Assembly (NCBI GenBank): GCA_044841755.1
Contig: JAXOFM010000004.1
Coordinates: forward strand, 62,001 to 126,000
Source: CAZAPO01 sp044841755
GTDB lineage: Bacteria > Bacteroidota > Bacteroidia > Flavobacteriales > Flavobacteriaceae
Length of the DNA: 64,000 nt
Direction: 5' to 3'
Positions 42,283 through 50,159 of the stretch are shown here, piece after piece. Numbering within the stretch: the stretch's first letter is position 1; every line of letters starts with the position of its first letter. The notes below the pieces were generated by a model. That model was not told where the DNA came from. It searched no databases and saw nothing but the letters and a program-made list of their open reading frames with translations. A program made the position numbers and the translations under genes.

Positions 42283-43425
42283 TTATTTATCATTATCCAA
42301 CAAAATTTTTGAACTTTCAAAATCAAAGCGTAGTTCAATTTCCATAATTTTTCTGGTCAAACTATCTTTTTTGGTTAAGGGCTCTTTACTGTTTTTTTTC
42401 TCTTCTATTCGTTTTAGCTCTTTTAAATTATCAGTAAAGTACTTTCTAGTTGTTAAGCGTTCATTAATACTACTGTCTTCAGTTTTTATTATTCTATTGC
42501 AATGATAATAATGCTCTAAAAAGTACTTTGAGTACATCGATTTCACCCCATCTTCATTTCTGTATTCATCGATAAAATCACTGGTGTAATTGAGCTCTTT
42601 CATAGCATCCCATACCATTTGAATATGATCTGGAATATCTTTTTCATCAAACAATTTATGTATCCTATTCAAGGTGTTTTCATTAGAGTTTTTGGTGTTT
42701 AATGCTTCCAGTTCTTCTTCAATACTTTCAACAAATACTTCCTTCATTTTTGTAGTTAAGGCTTCTTGATAATTTTGAAGATTTGATATTTCGAGATAGT
42801 TTGTTTGATACTCTTCCCTTAGTACACTTAAATAGGCAATCATGTAAGTAAGGCTCACTTTTAAAGAATCTAAATTCTTTTCAAGATCGGTATCATCAAC
42901 CAATTTAAGTCTTCTCTTAAAATCTTTTAATGCAATAAGGCTTGGAATGATATTATTTCTAATTTGTTCACCATACGTTTTTCCAGATCTGTGAGATTTA
43001 ATAAGTATTCTAGCCAATTCTACGTTGTCGTGAACTTTTTGCAAAATAGTTTGCATTTTATTTCGGAAATTTTTTTGTTTTTCCCGTTCTTCCTGCCTTT
43101 CCTTTAATTGCCTTCTGATGTCGTCCTCTCTCTTTTTAAAGTCTTCAACAACATAATTAATGAGCCCGCCAAGTCCACCTCCAATTAGGCCCACTCCAAT
43201 TAATGCCTGACCAAAGAACATGAGTAGATCTGCTACGATTTTTTCAAAGGAATTATCCACTGGGGCCTTGTAATAATAGATTAGAAGTGAAGTAACAATT
43301 AGACCTATTGAAACCAAAGACCAAAGGGCGATAATCTTTTTATACTTTTTAATTAGCTTTAAAACTCTAGAGTTTTTTTTGGATGGTTTCTTTTCCTTTT
43401 CTGATTTCTCTGCGGTTATCTCCAT
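42283..43425 (-). CDS. Two-helix membrane protein with coiled-coil domain, unknown
   Basis: 380 aa from the ATG at 43425 (MEITAEKS), two bases after the upstream stop; a longer frame to 43479 would overlap that gene and is not preferred. A Lys-rich head (about 1-35), two helices (about 35-55 and 65-95, the second Gly-rich GQALIGVGLIGGGLGGLINYV), then a long charged helical domain with KKREDDIRRQLKERQEEREK. The topology suggests a cytoplasmic body tethered to the membrane. No family recognised. Confidence 0.7.
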   Translation of the reverse strand: MEITAEKSEKEKKPSKKNSRVLKLIKKYKKIIALWSLVSIGLIVTSLLIYYYKAPVDNSFEKIVADLLMFFGQALIGVGLIGGGLGGLINYVVEDFKKREDDIRRQLKERQEEREKQKNFRNKMQTILQKVHDNVELARILIKSHRSGKTYGEQIRNNIIPSLIALKDFKRRLKLVDDTDLEKNLDSLKVSLTYMIAYLSVLREEYQTNYLEISNLQNYQEALTTKMKEVFVESIEEELEALNTKNSNENTLNRIHKLFDEKDIPDHIQMVWDAMKELNYTSDFIDEYRNEDGVKSMYSKYFLEHYYHCNRIIKTEDSSINERLTTRKYFTDNLKELKRIEEKKNSKEPLTKKDSLTRKIMEIELRFDFESSKILLDNDK

Positions 43426-43427
43426 TG

Positions 43428-45107
43428 TTAATCTATTAGTATTGTGGATAAATGTGCTTTGTTTCTGGTCATTTCCCATTGACCTAAAGCTATAGGGATA
43501 TTCCCAATACTATTAAGCGTATCAAAGAATTCTTTGGTCTTAAATTCCTTTCCTTTTAGTTCTTGTATTCTAGCGTAATCAGCCAAGGCATTTTCTAGAA
43601 GATACTTGCCTGTAATATAACTGGTGCCATATCCTGGTTGTCGCAAGTATAAGTGTTGCTCGAAAATGAGTAATTCTTTTTCGGTTTTCATCCAACCTCT
43701 TGGAGTATATTCACTATGGATGCCACCAGCTTCTTCCATGGTCATTTCATTAGCATGTGCATACAATGAACCTAAACCTCTTGCTGCTCGCTGTGCAATC
43801 ATGATATACACAATTTCTTTAGAACGAGGACTATCATCATACAAACCAGCTTGCATAAACATTTCCTCAACTGCTGTTGCTGTTCCTTCATTACGCGAAT
43901 CAAAGATGTTATAGAGTAATGGTCCTCTTCTAATTTCACTTTCATGAGGCTCATTATCCATTCTAGCTAATTCAAACCAATGGTAAAAATGAGAATACAA
44001 AGGTCGTGGATCGTAATGCTGTCCTATTCTAAAGAAGTTTCTTTGGTCTTTAGGTATGTATTCACCTAAATGCTCTCTTAGTGCTGGATCGAAGTATGGT
44101 TTAACAGTAACAATGTCTTGTTGGTCAAGGAAGTTAATTAAACTTTTAGCAGCATCATCTGCCATTTTATTATAGGCTTCTGGAGAATCCGCATCTAAAA
44201 GTTCTGGTAATGCTCGGTTTCGATGCTCTTCTAGTTTAAGTGATGTCCATGAACGAGCTAACTCACGTTTTAAGATCATTACTTCGTCTTCCCAAGTCAG
44301 CGGAACTAGATGTACATTTTGTAAATACCAAGTGTAGTTTTCCTTTCCAATACCTGAAGGACCAGTTTTGTTTTTCGATTCTTCTTCTAACCATTTTACA
44401 AAATCGTTGGTAGCATTAATTGCGCTATCAATTACTCCAACTAATTCTGAGTCGTTTACTACATGCTCTTGTATTTTTAGACTTTCTAAAACTTCACTTT
44501 GATTTCTAATGTCTCTTATTCCCGTAATCCAAAGGTCTTTAGCATTTCCTGTTAGGTTTTCTCGGGCTTGCTCATTTAAAGATGGAATTATCTTGAGGTC
44601 ATTTATCAATCGATCTCTTTCGGTTGAAGTCAGCGGAAAATCATAAGTCCATAATTCAGTTGTACCATGGTTTGTTGGCCCTTCGTGTGCAGGAACATCA
44701 CTTTTATAAGTCCAAATACATTTGTAGAATGCTGGATCACGAACCCATGGTTTTAAAATGTTGTGATTAAAGTCGTAACCATTCATTTCTGCCCAAACAA
44801 TCATCCAATCTACCTGATTAGCGATAGACCAGTTTGAAGTGTCAATAGCTTTTAATTGGTTTTGAAGTACTTTAAAATCTTCCCAACGTGCATCAAAAGT
44901 TTCTTTTCTGTAATCTGGAGCGCCATTAAGTTTAGGTGGACTTTCAAAGCTCCTCCAATTATGAAACAGGGAAACGAAATCTTCATATTTTGAGGTTGTT
45001 TTTACCTCAGCCTGGGTTGCTGTATTACTGCTCGTATTTGTCTTCTGTTTACTACAGCTGATACAAATACTTAATGTCAATAACCATGTGATAATTAATC
45101 TATTCAT
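43428..45107 (-). CDS. DUF885-like lipoprotein, degenerate active site
   Basis: 559 aa. Lipobox with Cys18 (SICISC). The C-terminal half resembles DUF885 peptidase-like proteins: SRNEGTATAVEEMFMQAG in place of the usual EGWALYxEEL, and QPGYGTSYITGKYLLE near residue 500 in place of PGxAxSYxxG. The metal motif HExxPGH that should precede them is not visible; the region reads YSHFYHWFELARMDNEPHE. It may be a non-catalytic relative or use other ligands. Fourth gene of the six-gene operon, 3 bases after the 63-aa gene. Confidence 0.7.
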   Translation of the reverse strand: MNRLIITWLLTLSICISCSKQKTNTSSNTATQAEVKTTSKYEDFVSLFHNWRSFESPPKLNGAPDYRKETFDARWEDFKVLQNQLKAIDTSNWSIANQVDWMIVWAEMNGYDFNHNILKPWVRDPAFYKCIWTYKSDVPAHEGPTNHGTTELWTYDFPLTSTERDRLINDLKIIPSLNEQARENLTGNAKDLWITGIRDIRNQSEVLESLKIQEHVVNDSELVGVIDSAINATNDFVKWLEEESKNKTGPSGIGKENYTWYLQNVHLVPLTWEDEVMILKRELARSWTSLKLEEHRNRALPELLDADSPEAYNKMADDAAKSLINFLDQQDIVTVKPYFDPALREHLGEYIPKDQRNFFRIGQHYDPRPLYSHFYHWFELARMDNEPHESEIRRGPLLYNIFDSRNEGTATAVEEMFMQAGLYDDSPRSKEIVYIMIAQRAARGLGSLYAHANEMTMEEAGGIHSEYTPRGWMKTEKELLIFEQHLYLRQPGYGTSYITGKYLLENALADYARIQELKGKEFKTKEFFDTLNSIGNIPIALGQWEMTRNKAHLSTILID

Positions 45108-45110
45108 ATG

Positions 45111-45302
45111 CTAACCTACTTTTCCATCATTATCAATGTCTTTTACAATATGTGTTTCAAGCGCTACCAGTGTTTTTTTGAGTAAGGTTCTAGTTTTGCC
45201 TAACTCTTCTTCGAGTTGAGCGACTCTGTCTTCTAAACTGTTAGCTTGTTCTTGTTGTTTTTCTAGTTCGTCTTGTTGGAGTAAATCCCAAAATATTCCC
45301 AT
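45111..45302 (-). CDS. 63-aa coiled-coil protein with calcium-loop-like tail
   Basis: Starts MGIFWDLLQQ (amphipathic), followed by a heptad-patterned helix (about 12-50: LEDRVAQLEEELGKTRTLLK) and ending DIDNDGKVG. The last part fits the first six positions of an EF-hand or dockerin calcium loop (DxDxDG). The start lies 5 bases after the upstream gene and the end 3 bases before the next, supporting translation. No signal peptide. Probable oligomeric adaptor; role unknown. Confidence 0.7.
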   Translation of the reverse strand: MGIFWDLLQQDELEKQQEQANSLEDRVAQLEEELGKTRTLLKKTLVALETHIVKDIDNDGKVG

Positions 45303-45307
45303 AGTGT

Positions 45308-46033
45308 TTATTGTTTTTGTTCTAAATAATTGTTGAGCATAATTCTTAATTCATGATTCACAACTAAGAAATTTTGAACTTGAATTGAAAAATTAATGCC
45401 AAAAAACTTAAACTGCTCCAAAGAAGCAATTACCGTTTCATCTTTAAGTAAATCACTCATGTCTTTAACTTGTACAATATCACTATTCATAAACTTTCTT
45501 ATTTGTTTACTGTATTGAATGTTAAGTGGTGTACCATATTGTTCTGTAATTCTATTACTTAAATCGATGCTATGGACTACATAATCGTATTTGGCATGAT
45601 ACTCTCTCAATTTAGCTCTAATAGAATCATTGCTAATCTGTTCATATGCATTAGGGTTGTTGTTTATTAAATTGGACTGATAAGCTAACCTAAAAAAGAA
45701 AGGAAAACCATTTGTAGTTCTTTTTCCAATGGAGTCAAGTTTAGGATTTAGTCCATAAAGAATAAGGTCGTTGTATAGTGTATCTCTTTGTTTTTGAAAA
45801 AGAAACCTTGACTCGAAAAAGATTGAATCCGCTTTTGAGTCTTCTAATAATTGAGAAACGAGTTTTGTTTCCTGTTGTTTAGTCTTACGATTTTCGTTCC
45901 AGTTATTTACTTGAAGTGCTAGGAGGATACCAATCATTACCAACAAAATCTCACCAAATGCATACTTAAAGTATTTGGCTGTTTTGCCTTCACCCAAAAG
46001 TTGTCTGCGTATGTTTCTGAAGAATTTGATCAT
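45308..46033 (-). CDS. DUF6090 family membrane-anchored protein (copy 2)
   Basis: 241 aa with the same start as its neighbours: MIKFFRNIRRQLLGE, KYFKYAFGEILLVMIGILLA, ALQVNNWNEN. The domain after the helix is predicted helical and differs in sequence from the other copies. Its start is 10 bases after the stop of copy 1. Function unknown. Confidence 0.82.
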   Translation of the reverse strand: MIKFFRNIRRQLLGEGKTAKYFKYAFGEILLVMIGILLALQVNNWNENRKTKQQETKLVSQLLEDSKADSIFFESRFLFQKQRDTLYNDLILYGLNPKLDSIGKRTTNGFPFFFRLAYQSNLINNNPNAYEQISNDSIRAKLREYHAKYDYVVHSIDLSNRITEQYGTPLNIQYSKQIRKFMNSDIVQVKDMSDLLKDETVIASLEQFKFFGINFSIQVQNFLVVNHELRIMLNNYLEQKQ

Positions 46034-46043
46034 TGACCATTCG

Positions 46044-46802
46044 TTAGTTTAGTTCTGACTTTTCATTACTTAAATCCTTTAATAATTTTTTAGAAACACC
46101 TTTTAAGGCACTGAGATTATTGTATAAGGACTGGTTAATCCAATAATGACCTGCCGCATTACGTTCCATTAAATCAGCTTGATTTTGAATGTTTTTTAAA
46201 GCTTCTATTCTCTCTTTATGTAAAAATAAATCACTTGTAGCCGGATCAATCTCAAATGCACTCGTCAATTTGGCGACTTCTAAATCTAATGGTGTGATCC
46301 AATTTTTGTTCACTGTGTGGAAATTATCCACTTGTTTTATATAACCGTAATACGCAATTATCTTATCCACTAATTCATCGTTTTTAAGAATATTCATATT
46401 TCCAGTTTGGGAAAGGTCAATATATGTGTTATCAGTTGAAATGTATTCTGATATAATCCAACCATTTGTGAAGTAATTAGTAAATACTGAATCTAAAATA
46501 GAATAATCTGAAAGAGTACGAATAGATTTTGTTAAATCGTGAATAACAGATTGATTTTGAATTATTTCAGATAAAATATTATTTATATTAATAGTGTCTT
46601 GCTTTATATCGTTTACTATTCGTTCTAAGTATGTTTGCTTTAATTGATTGTTTTTTCTTTTAAGATTCCAATTATTCACTTGCAGCGCAAGTAAAATACC
46701 TACCATAACAAGTAAAATCTCCCCAATGGCATATAACAGATATTTATTAAAACGATTCTCCGAAAGTAATTTTTGACGAATACGCCTAAAGAATTTGATC
46801 AT
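46044..46802 (-). CDS. DUF6090 family membrane-anchored protein (copy 1)
   Basis: 252 aa: MIKFFRRIRQKLLSE, KYLLYAIGEILLVMVGILLA, ALQVNNWNLK, then a helical domain with long polar stretches (KQDTININNILSEII). First gene of the six-gene operon. The 102 bases before it also hold the start of the divergent gene at 46905, so the promoters are close or shared. Confidence 0.82.
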   Translation of the reverse strand: MIKFFRRIRQKLLSENRFNKYLLYAIGEILLVMVGILLALQVNNWNLKRKNNQLKQTYLERIVNDIKQDTININNILSEIIQNQSVIHDLTKSIRTLSDYSILDSVFTNYFTNGWIISEYISTDNTYIDLSQTGNMNILKNDELVDKIIAYYGYIKQVDNFHTVNKNWITPLDLEVAKLTSAFEIDPATSDLFLHKERIEALKNIQNQADLMERNAAGHYWINQSLYNNLSALKGVSKKLLKDLSNEKSELN

Positions 46803-46892
46803 GCATTAATTAATAGCAAGTGATCAAGTATAAGTAGTTTGGTTGGTTAGTGTTTTAAAGGTAAGAAATTTTACCCAAGGAAATAATAGTAG

Positions 46893-46900
46893 TAATTTTG
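46893..46900 (+). promoter_or_regulatory. Candidate -7 element just before the 125-aa gene
   Basis: TAATTTTG, a perfect TAnnTTTG, only 4 bases before the ATG. If used, the mRNA would be almost leaderless. Confidence 0.35.
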
Positions 46901-46904
46901 TAGT

Positions 46905-47282
46905 ATGAGCAAAGCATTAAGCAAGCAGGAATTACATAATCTGGCAATGAACATTGTTGGAAAAGATCTTGAGAAAAGAGGTTTTGAGTTTATAGCTGTG
47001 AATAGTAAACTTAAAAAGCATCCACAGTTTGTTTGTATCGACAAGAATAAGCAATACTTTTTTGTGATCGTTAAGGCTGCAATATTGCCAGAAAATCCAA
47101 ATAATTTTGATGTGGTTTGGATGGAAACCTTTAAGCAACATGCTCGTGAAAAAGATGCTAAAGTGCTTTATGCTGGAGTTGGTCTAGGAAACCCAGAAGG
47201 AGAAGAGCTTCCAATTTATTTAAATGAAGAGTACCTTTGTGAATACAATGGTATTCAGGTAATTGATACAAATTTTAATTGA
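46905..47282 (+). CDS. Conserved small protein upstream of apbE, unknown
   Basis: 125 aa, soluble. The central part FEFIAVNSKLKKHPQFVCIDKNKQYFFVIVKAA and the end VVWMETFKQHARE have the beta-beta-alpha feel of a nuclease-like fold, but this is a weak hint. Its stop TGA overlaps the apbE ATG by one base, so it is coupled to apbE and may relate to Nqr flavinylation. From memory, relatives have been labelled as Nqr subunits only because of location. Function unknown. Confidence 0.7.
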   Translation: MSKALSKQELHNLAMNIVGKDLEKRGFEFIAVNSKLKKHPQFVCIDKNKQYFFVIVKAAILPENPNNFDVVWMETFKQHAREKDAKVLYAGVGLGNPEGEELPIYLNEEYLCEYNGIQVIDTNFN

Positions 47283-48274
47283 TGAAAAGAGTTTTTATAT
47301 ACCTATCGATTGTTTTTCTTATAGTTTCTTGTAAAGAAGAGTCAAAACAAAACATGCGCATTGTTGGTAATGTGTTTGGAACCACGTATTCGGTACAATA
47401 TGTTGGTGATCAAACTGATGTTGATTTCCAAGAGCAATTTGATAAGTTGTTTTATGTGATCAACAGGTCGATGTCTACTTATCAAGCAAATTCATTTATA
47501 TCGAAGATCAATGCTAACGAAGAAACTACAATTGATTCTCATTTTAGAAAGGTATTTGACGCTTCTAAAGAGATTTATCAATTAACTAATGGAGCTTTCG
47601 ACCCAACGATTGGTATTATGGTGAACGCATGGGATTTTGGACCCGATAAGGCAATTGAAAACTTAGATGAGCAAAAGATCGACAGTTTAATGCGAACTGT
47701 TGGTTTAGATAAGGTGACTCGGGATGGAGACGTTATAAATAAAGAACATCCAGGAACACAACTAGACTTTAATGCGATAGCGAAAGGTTATGCTGTAGAC
47801 GTAATTGCTGAATTCTTAGAAACTCAAAACGTAGAAAACTATTTGGTGGAAATAGGGGGAGAAGTCCGTACCAAAGGTGTCAATATGTCTAGTGAACAAC
47901 CTTGGAGAATTGGAGTGGAAAACCCTAATTTTGATGGCTCACAAACTATTGTAAAAGCTATCTCCTTAGAAGGCGAAGCCATGGCTACTTCTGGTACTTA
48001 CAGAAAGTTTAAAGTAGATAGCGAGGGTAACCGTTACGCGCATATCATAGATGCTAAAACAGGTTATCCAAGTAAGACAAACTTGTTGAGTATCTCTGTG
48101 ATTGCCTCAGACTGTATGACAGCGGATGCTTATGCTACTGTTTTTAAAACTATGGGAGTTGAAGGAGTGACTCACTTTTTGAAAGAACATAACGATTTAA
48201 AGGCATTCTTGATCTTCGAGAATGATAAAAAAGAACTAGAGACCTTATCGCTAAATGGATTTCCGGAAAAATAG
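47282..48274 (+). CDS. apbE: FAD:protein FMN transferase ApbE
   Basis: 330 aa lipoprotein (lipobox IVSC, Cys17) on the periplasmic side of the inner membrane. It transfers FMN from FAD to Thr in Dxx[ST]GAT motifs, here NqrB Thr228 and NqrC Thr223. Motifs: GTTYSVQY near the start, NAIAKGYAVDVIAEFL, YLVEIGGEVRTKG, TSGTYRKF, HIIDAKTGYPS and DCMTADAYATVFKTMG (metal Asp/Thr). The start is the ATG at 47282 overlapping the previous stop; a TTG at 47279 is not needed. Confidence 0.94.
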   Translation: MKRVFIYLSIVFLIVSCKEESKQNMRIVGNVFGTTYSVQYVGDQTDVDFQEQFDKLFYVINRSMSTYQANSFISKINANEETTIDSHFRKVFDASKEIYQLTNGAFDPTIGIMVNAWDFGPDKAIENLDEQKIDSLMRTVGLDKVTRDGDVINKEHPGTQLDFNAIAKGYAVDVIAEFLETQNVENYLVEIGGEVRTKGVNMSSEQPWRIGVENPNFDGSQTIVKAISLEGEAMATSGTYRKFKVDSEGNRYAHIIDAKTGYPSKTNLLSISVIASDCMTADAYATVFKTMGVEGVTHFLKEHNDLKAFLIFENDKKELETLSLNGFPEK

Positions 48275-48281
48275 TCCTTAG

Positions 48282-48650
48282 CTAAATTATATTCAGAAGT
48301 AGTAATACCCATCCAGCTGCAAGAAGTAGACCTCCTATTGGTGTAATAGGACCTAAAAATCGCATTTTCTTCTTTTTAGCATCAGATACTACTAAGGCAT
48401 AAATGCTAAATGAAAACAATAATACTCCTAGTGTAAAACACCAGTAAATAATTGAATTTGTATTGTCGAAATTAAACCCGAGAACTAATAAAACTATGGC
48501 ATGGTACATTTGATATTTTACACCAGTTTCAAAACTTTTTTGCTGTTCTGAGGATAAAATTTTCTTTAAAGCATGAGTTCCAAACGCACCCAAAACAATT
48601 GATAAAAAACCAAATAGTGCAGCAGTTGCTATAATTATTTCTTGTTTCAT
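48282..48650 (-). CDS. DUF423 family membrane protein
   Basis: 122 aa, four transmembrane helices. It shows the family pattern LGAFGTHALKK near residues 22-32, KYQMYHAIVLL and PITPIGGLLLAAGW. Function unknown in all bacteria. Last gene of the map operon, 9 bases after the methyltransferase; convergent to apbE. Confidence 0.88.
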   Translation of the reverse strand: MKQEIIIATAALFGFLSIVLGAFGTHALKKILSSEQQKSFETGVKYQMYHAIVLLVLGFNFDNTNSIIYWCFTLGVLLFSFSIYALVVSDAKKKKMRFLGPITPIGGLLLAAGWVLLLLNII

Positions 48651-48659
48651 GATCTTCGT

Positions 48660-49424
48660 TTATTTGCTAACCACAGGAATAATCTCACCCTTAGCTAATC
48701 GATATTTATCAATTTGTACGTCGGTTAATTGCGTAGTGTAATCTACTTCATCGACTCTAAAGCCGATACTCCTTAACTTATCAAAGTAATCACGACCATA
48801 AATACGCACATGATCATATTGTCCAAATATTTTAGCCCGTTCTTTTTTGTCGGTGATGGAGTCATCCTCAAAAGTGGTTTCACGATCTAAATCCTGAGGA
48901 ATTTGAAAGATACCTATACCGCCCGGTTTTAAAATTCGATGCAATTCCTGCATAGCTTTAGTATCGTCCGGGATATGTTCTAAAACGTGATTACATAAGA
49001 TGACATCAAATTCATTATCGTTGAATGGAAGATCGCATATATCTGCCTTAACATTTGCTAGTGGCGATTCTAAGTCTGTGGTTGTATAATCTAGATTAGA
49101 AAGATTTCTAAATAACTTGTAAAATGCTTGTTCTGGAGCAAAGTGTAATACCTTTTTTGGAGCGGTAAAGAAATCGGTTTCATTCTTCAAGTAGAGCCAA
49201 AGCAATCTATGTCGTTCTAATGAAAGGGTAGAAGGTGAGAGAACATTCTCTCTTGGATTTTCATAACCATAGGGTAGGAATGTTCTAAAGCTTTTACCAT
49301 CAATCGGATCAGTATAGCGATTTCCTTTCATAAAAAAAGTTATAAAAGGTTTGAAAATATAACTCAATCTGATTAAGAATGGTCTGGGAAAAAAATTAAG
49401 GAAAAATTTAAAGAGGTTCTTCAC
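48660..49424 (-). CDS. Class I SAM-dependent methyltransferase
   Basis: 254 aa starting with GTG at 49424, four bases after the upstream stop; the N-terminal basic, hydrophobic stretch (FKFFLNFFPRPFLIRL) is found in homologues and speaks against the later ATG. SAM domain: VLHFAPEQAFYKLF in place of the usual motif I, then ADICDLPFNDNEFDVILCNHVLEHIPDDTKAM and LKPGGIGIFQIP. This resembles methyltransferase_11 enzymes linked to envelope or cofactor modification. Substrate unknown. Confidence 0.82.
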   Translation of the reverse strand: MKNLFKFFLNFFPRPFLIRLSYIFKPFITFFMKGNRYTDPIDGKSFRTFLPYGYENPRENVLSPSTLSLERHRLLWLYLKNETDFFTAPKKVLHFAPEQAFYKLFRNLSNLDYTTTDLESPLANVKADICDLPFNDNEFDVILCNHVLEHIPDDTKAMQELHRILKPGGIGIFQIPQDLDRETTFEDDSITDKKERAKIFGQYDHVRIYGRDYFDKLRSIGFRVDEVDYTTQLTDVQIDKYRLAKGEIIPVVSK

Positions 49425-49428
49425 CTTA

Positions 49429-49827
49429 TTATTTTTTTAAAACACAAGTTTTTGAAAATTTATCGTGCCATCCATTTTTTGAAAATAAAAAAGAAAGAGG
49501 TTCTATAGGAATTAATCTAATTAATACTCTTTTTAAAACTAAAGAGAAACTAGGTTTATTTCCTTCAATATCGGCTACGTACGTGCGTGTCAATAATTTT
49601 CCTAGAGTCGTTTGAAATTTAAATTCTAAAATTAAGTAGTATCCTATGAAAGAAATTAGAACTAGTAGAGTGCTGTAGATATAATTTACAACATACGAAT
49701 TAAAGCTAACGCCATAATTACCTATTACATAAGCAATTGAAAAAATAATTAAAAGAATAGTAATAGAATCTACCAAGAAATTTATGAGTCTTAGAACTAT
49801 GGGTGAATAACTTTTATTTTGAGTCAT
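49429..49827 (-). CDS. RDD family membrane protein
   Basis: 132 aa with the RDD pattern: RLINFLVDSI at the first helix (Arg and Asp), LGKLLTRTYVADIEG and RVLIRLIPIEPLSFLF, ending with GWHDKFSKTCV. Three helices. RDD proteins are proposed Na+(Li+)/H+ antiporters or transport helpers; not proven. Member of the map operon. Confidence 0.85.
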   Translation of the reverse strand: MTQNKSYSPIVLRLINFLVDSITILLIIFSIAYVIGNYGVSFNSYVVNYIYSTLLVLISFIGYYLILEFKFQTTLGKLLTRTYVADIEGNKPSFSLVLKRVLIRLIPIEPLSFLFSKNGWHDKFSKTCVLKK

Positions 49828-49838
49828 AGCGATATCAC

Positions 49839-50159
49839 TTATTTATATTCCTCTCTTGCAGGGCAAAAGATATCAGTAAGTTTACAATCAGTCAATGCTT
49901 TTCCTCCGTGTGGAACATGTGAAGGAATCTTTACCATCATTCCAGGTGTATAAACTTTGGTTTCGCCATTAACTGTAAATTCAAATTCACCTTCAATAAC
50001 TTGCATCATCTGTTCATGAACATGGTCATGCGTTGGAATTTCAGATCCAGCTTCTACTTCCCAGTAAGCATAGGTAAAACCATTCATATGTACAAAACGA
50101 CCATGATAGCCTTTGATGATTTCTTTTGGTTCTATGTCATTAAAAAGATTGAAGTCCAT
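49839..50159 (-). CDS. Cupin domain protein
   Basis: 106 aa single cupin barrel. Motif 1 HDHVHEQMMQVIEGEFEF and motif 2 PGMMVKIPSHVPHGGKAL supply the metal ligands. Such stand-alone cupins bind metal and small molecules; no substrate is evident. Its ATG overlaps the map stop by one base. Confidence 0.88.
   Translation of the reverse strand: MDFNLFNDIEPKEIIKGYHGRFVHMNGFTYAYWEVEAGSEIPTHDHVHEQMMQVIEGEFEFTVNGETKVYTPGMMVKIPSHVPHGGKALTDCKLTDIFCPAREEYK

Noticed and set aside
43426..43479. Longer start for the two-helix coiled-coil protein
   Set aside because: It overlaps the DUF885-like gene by over 50 bases, whereas the ATG at 43425 gives a 2-base gap as elsewhere in the operon.
41535..46802. Mobile element carrying the DUF6090 genes
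   Set aside because: No transposase, integrase, terminal repeats or target duplications were seen; paralogy is explained by tandem duplication.
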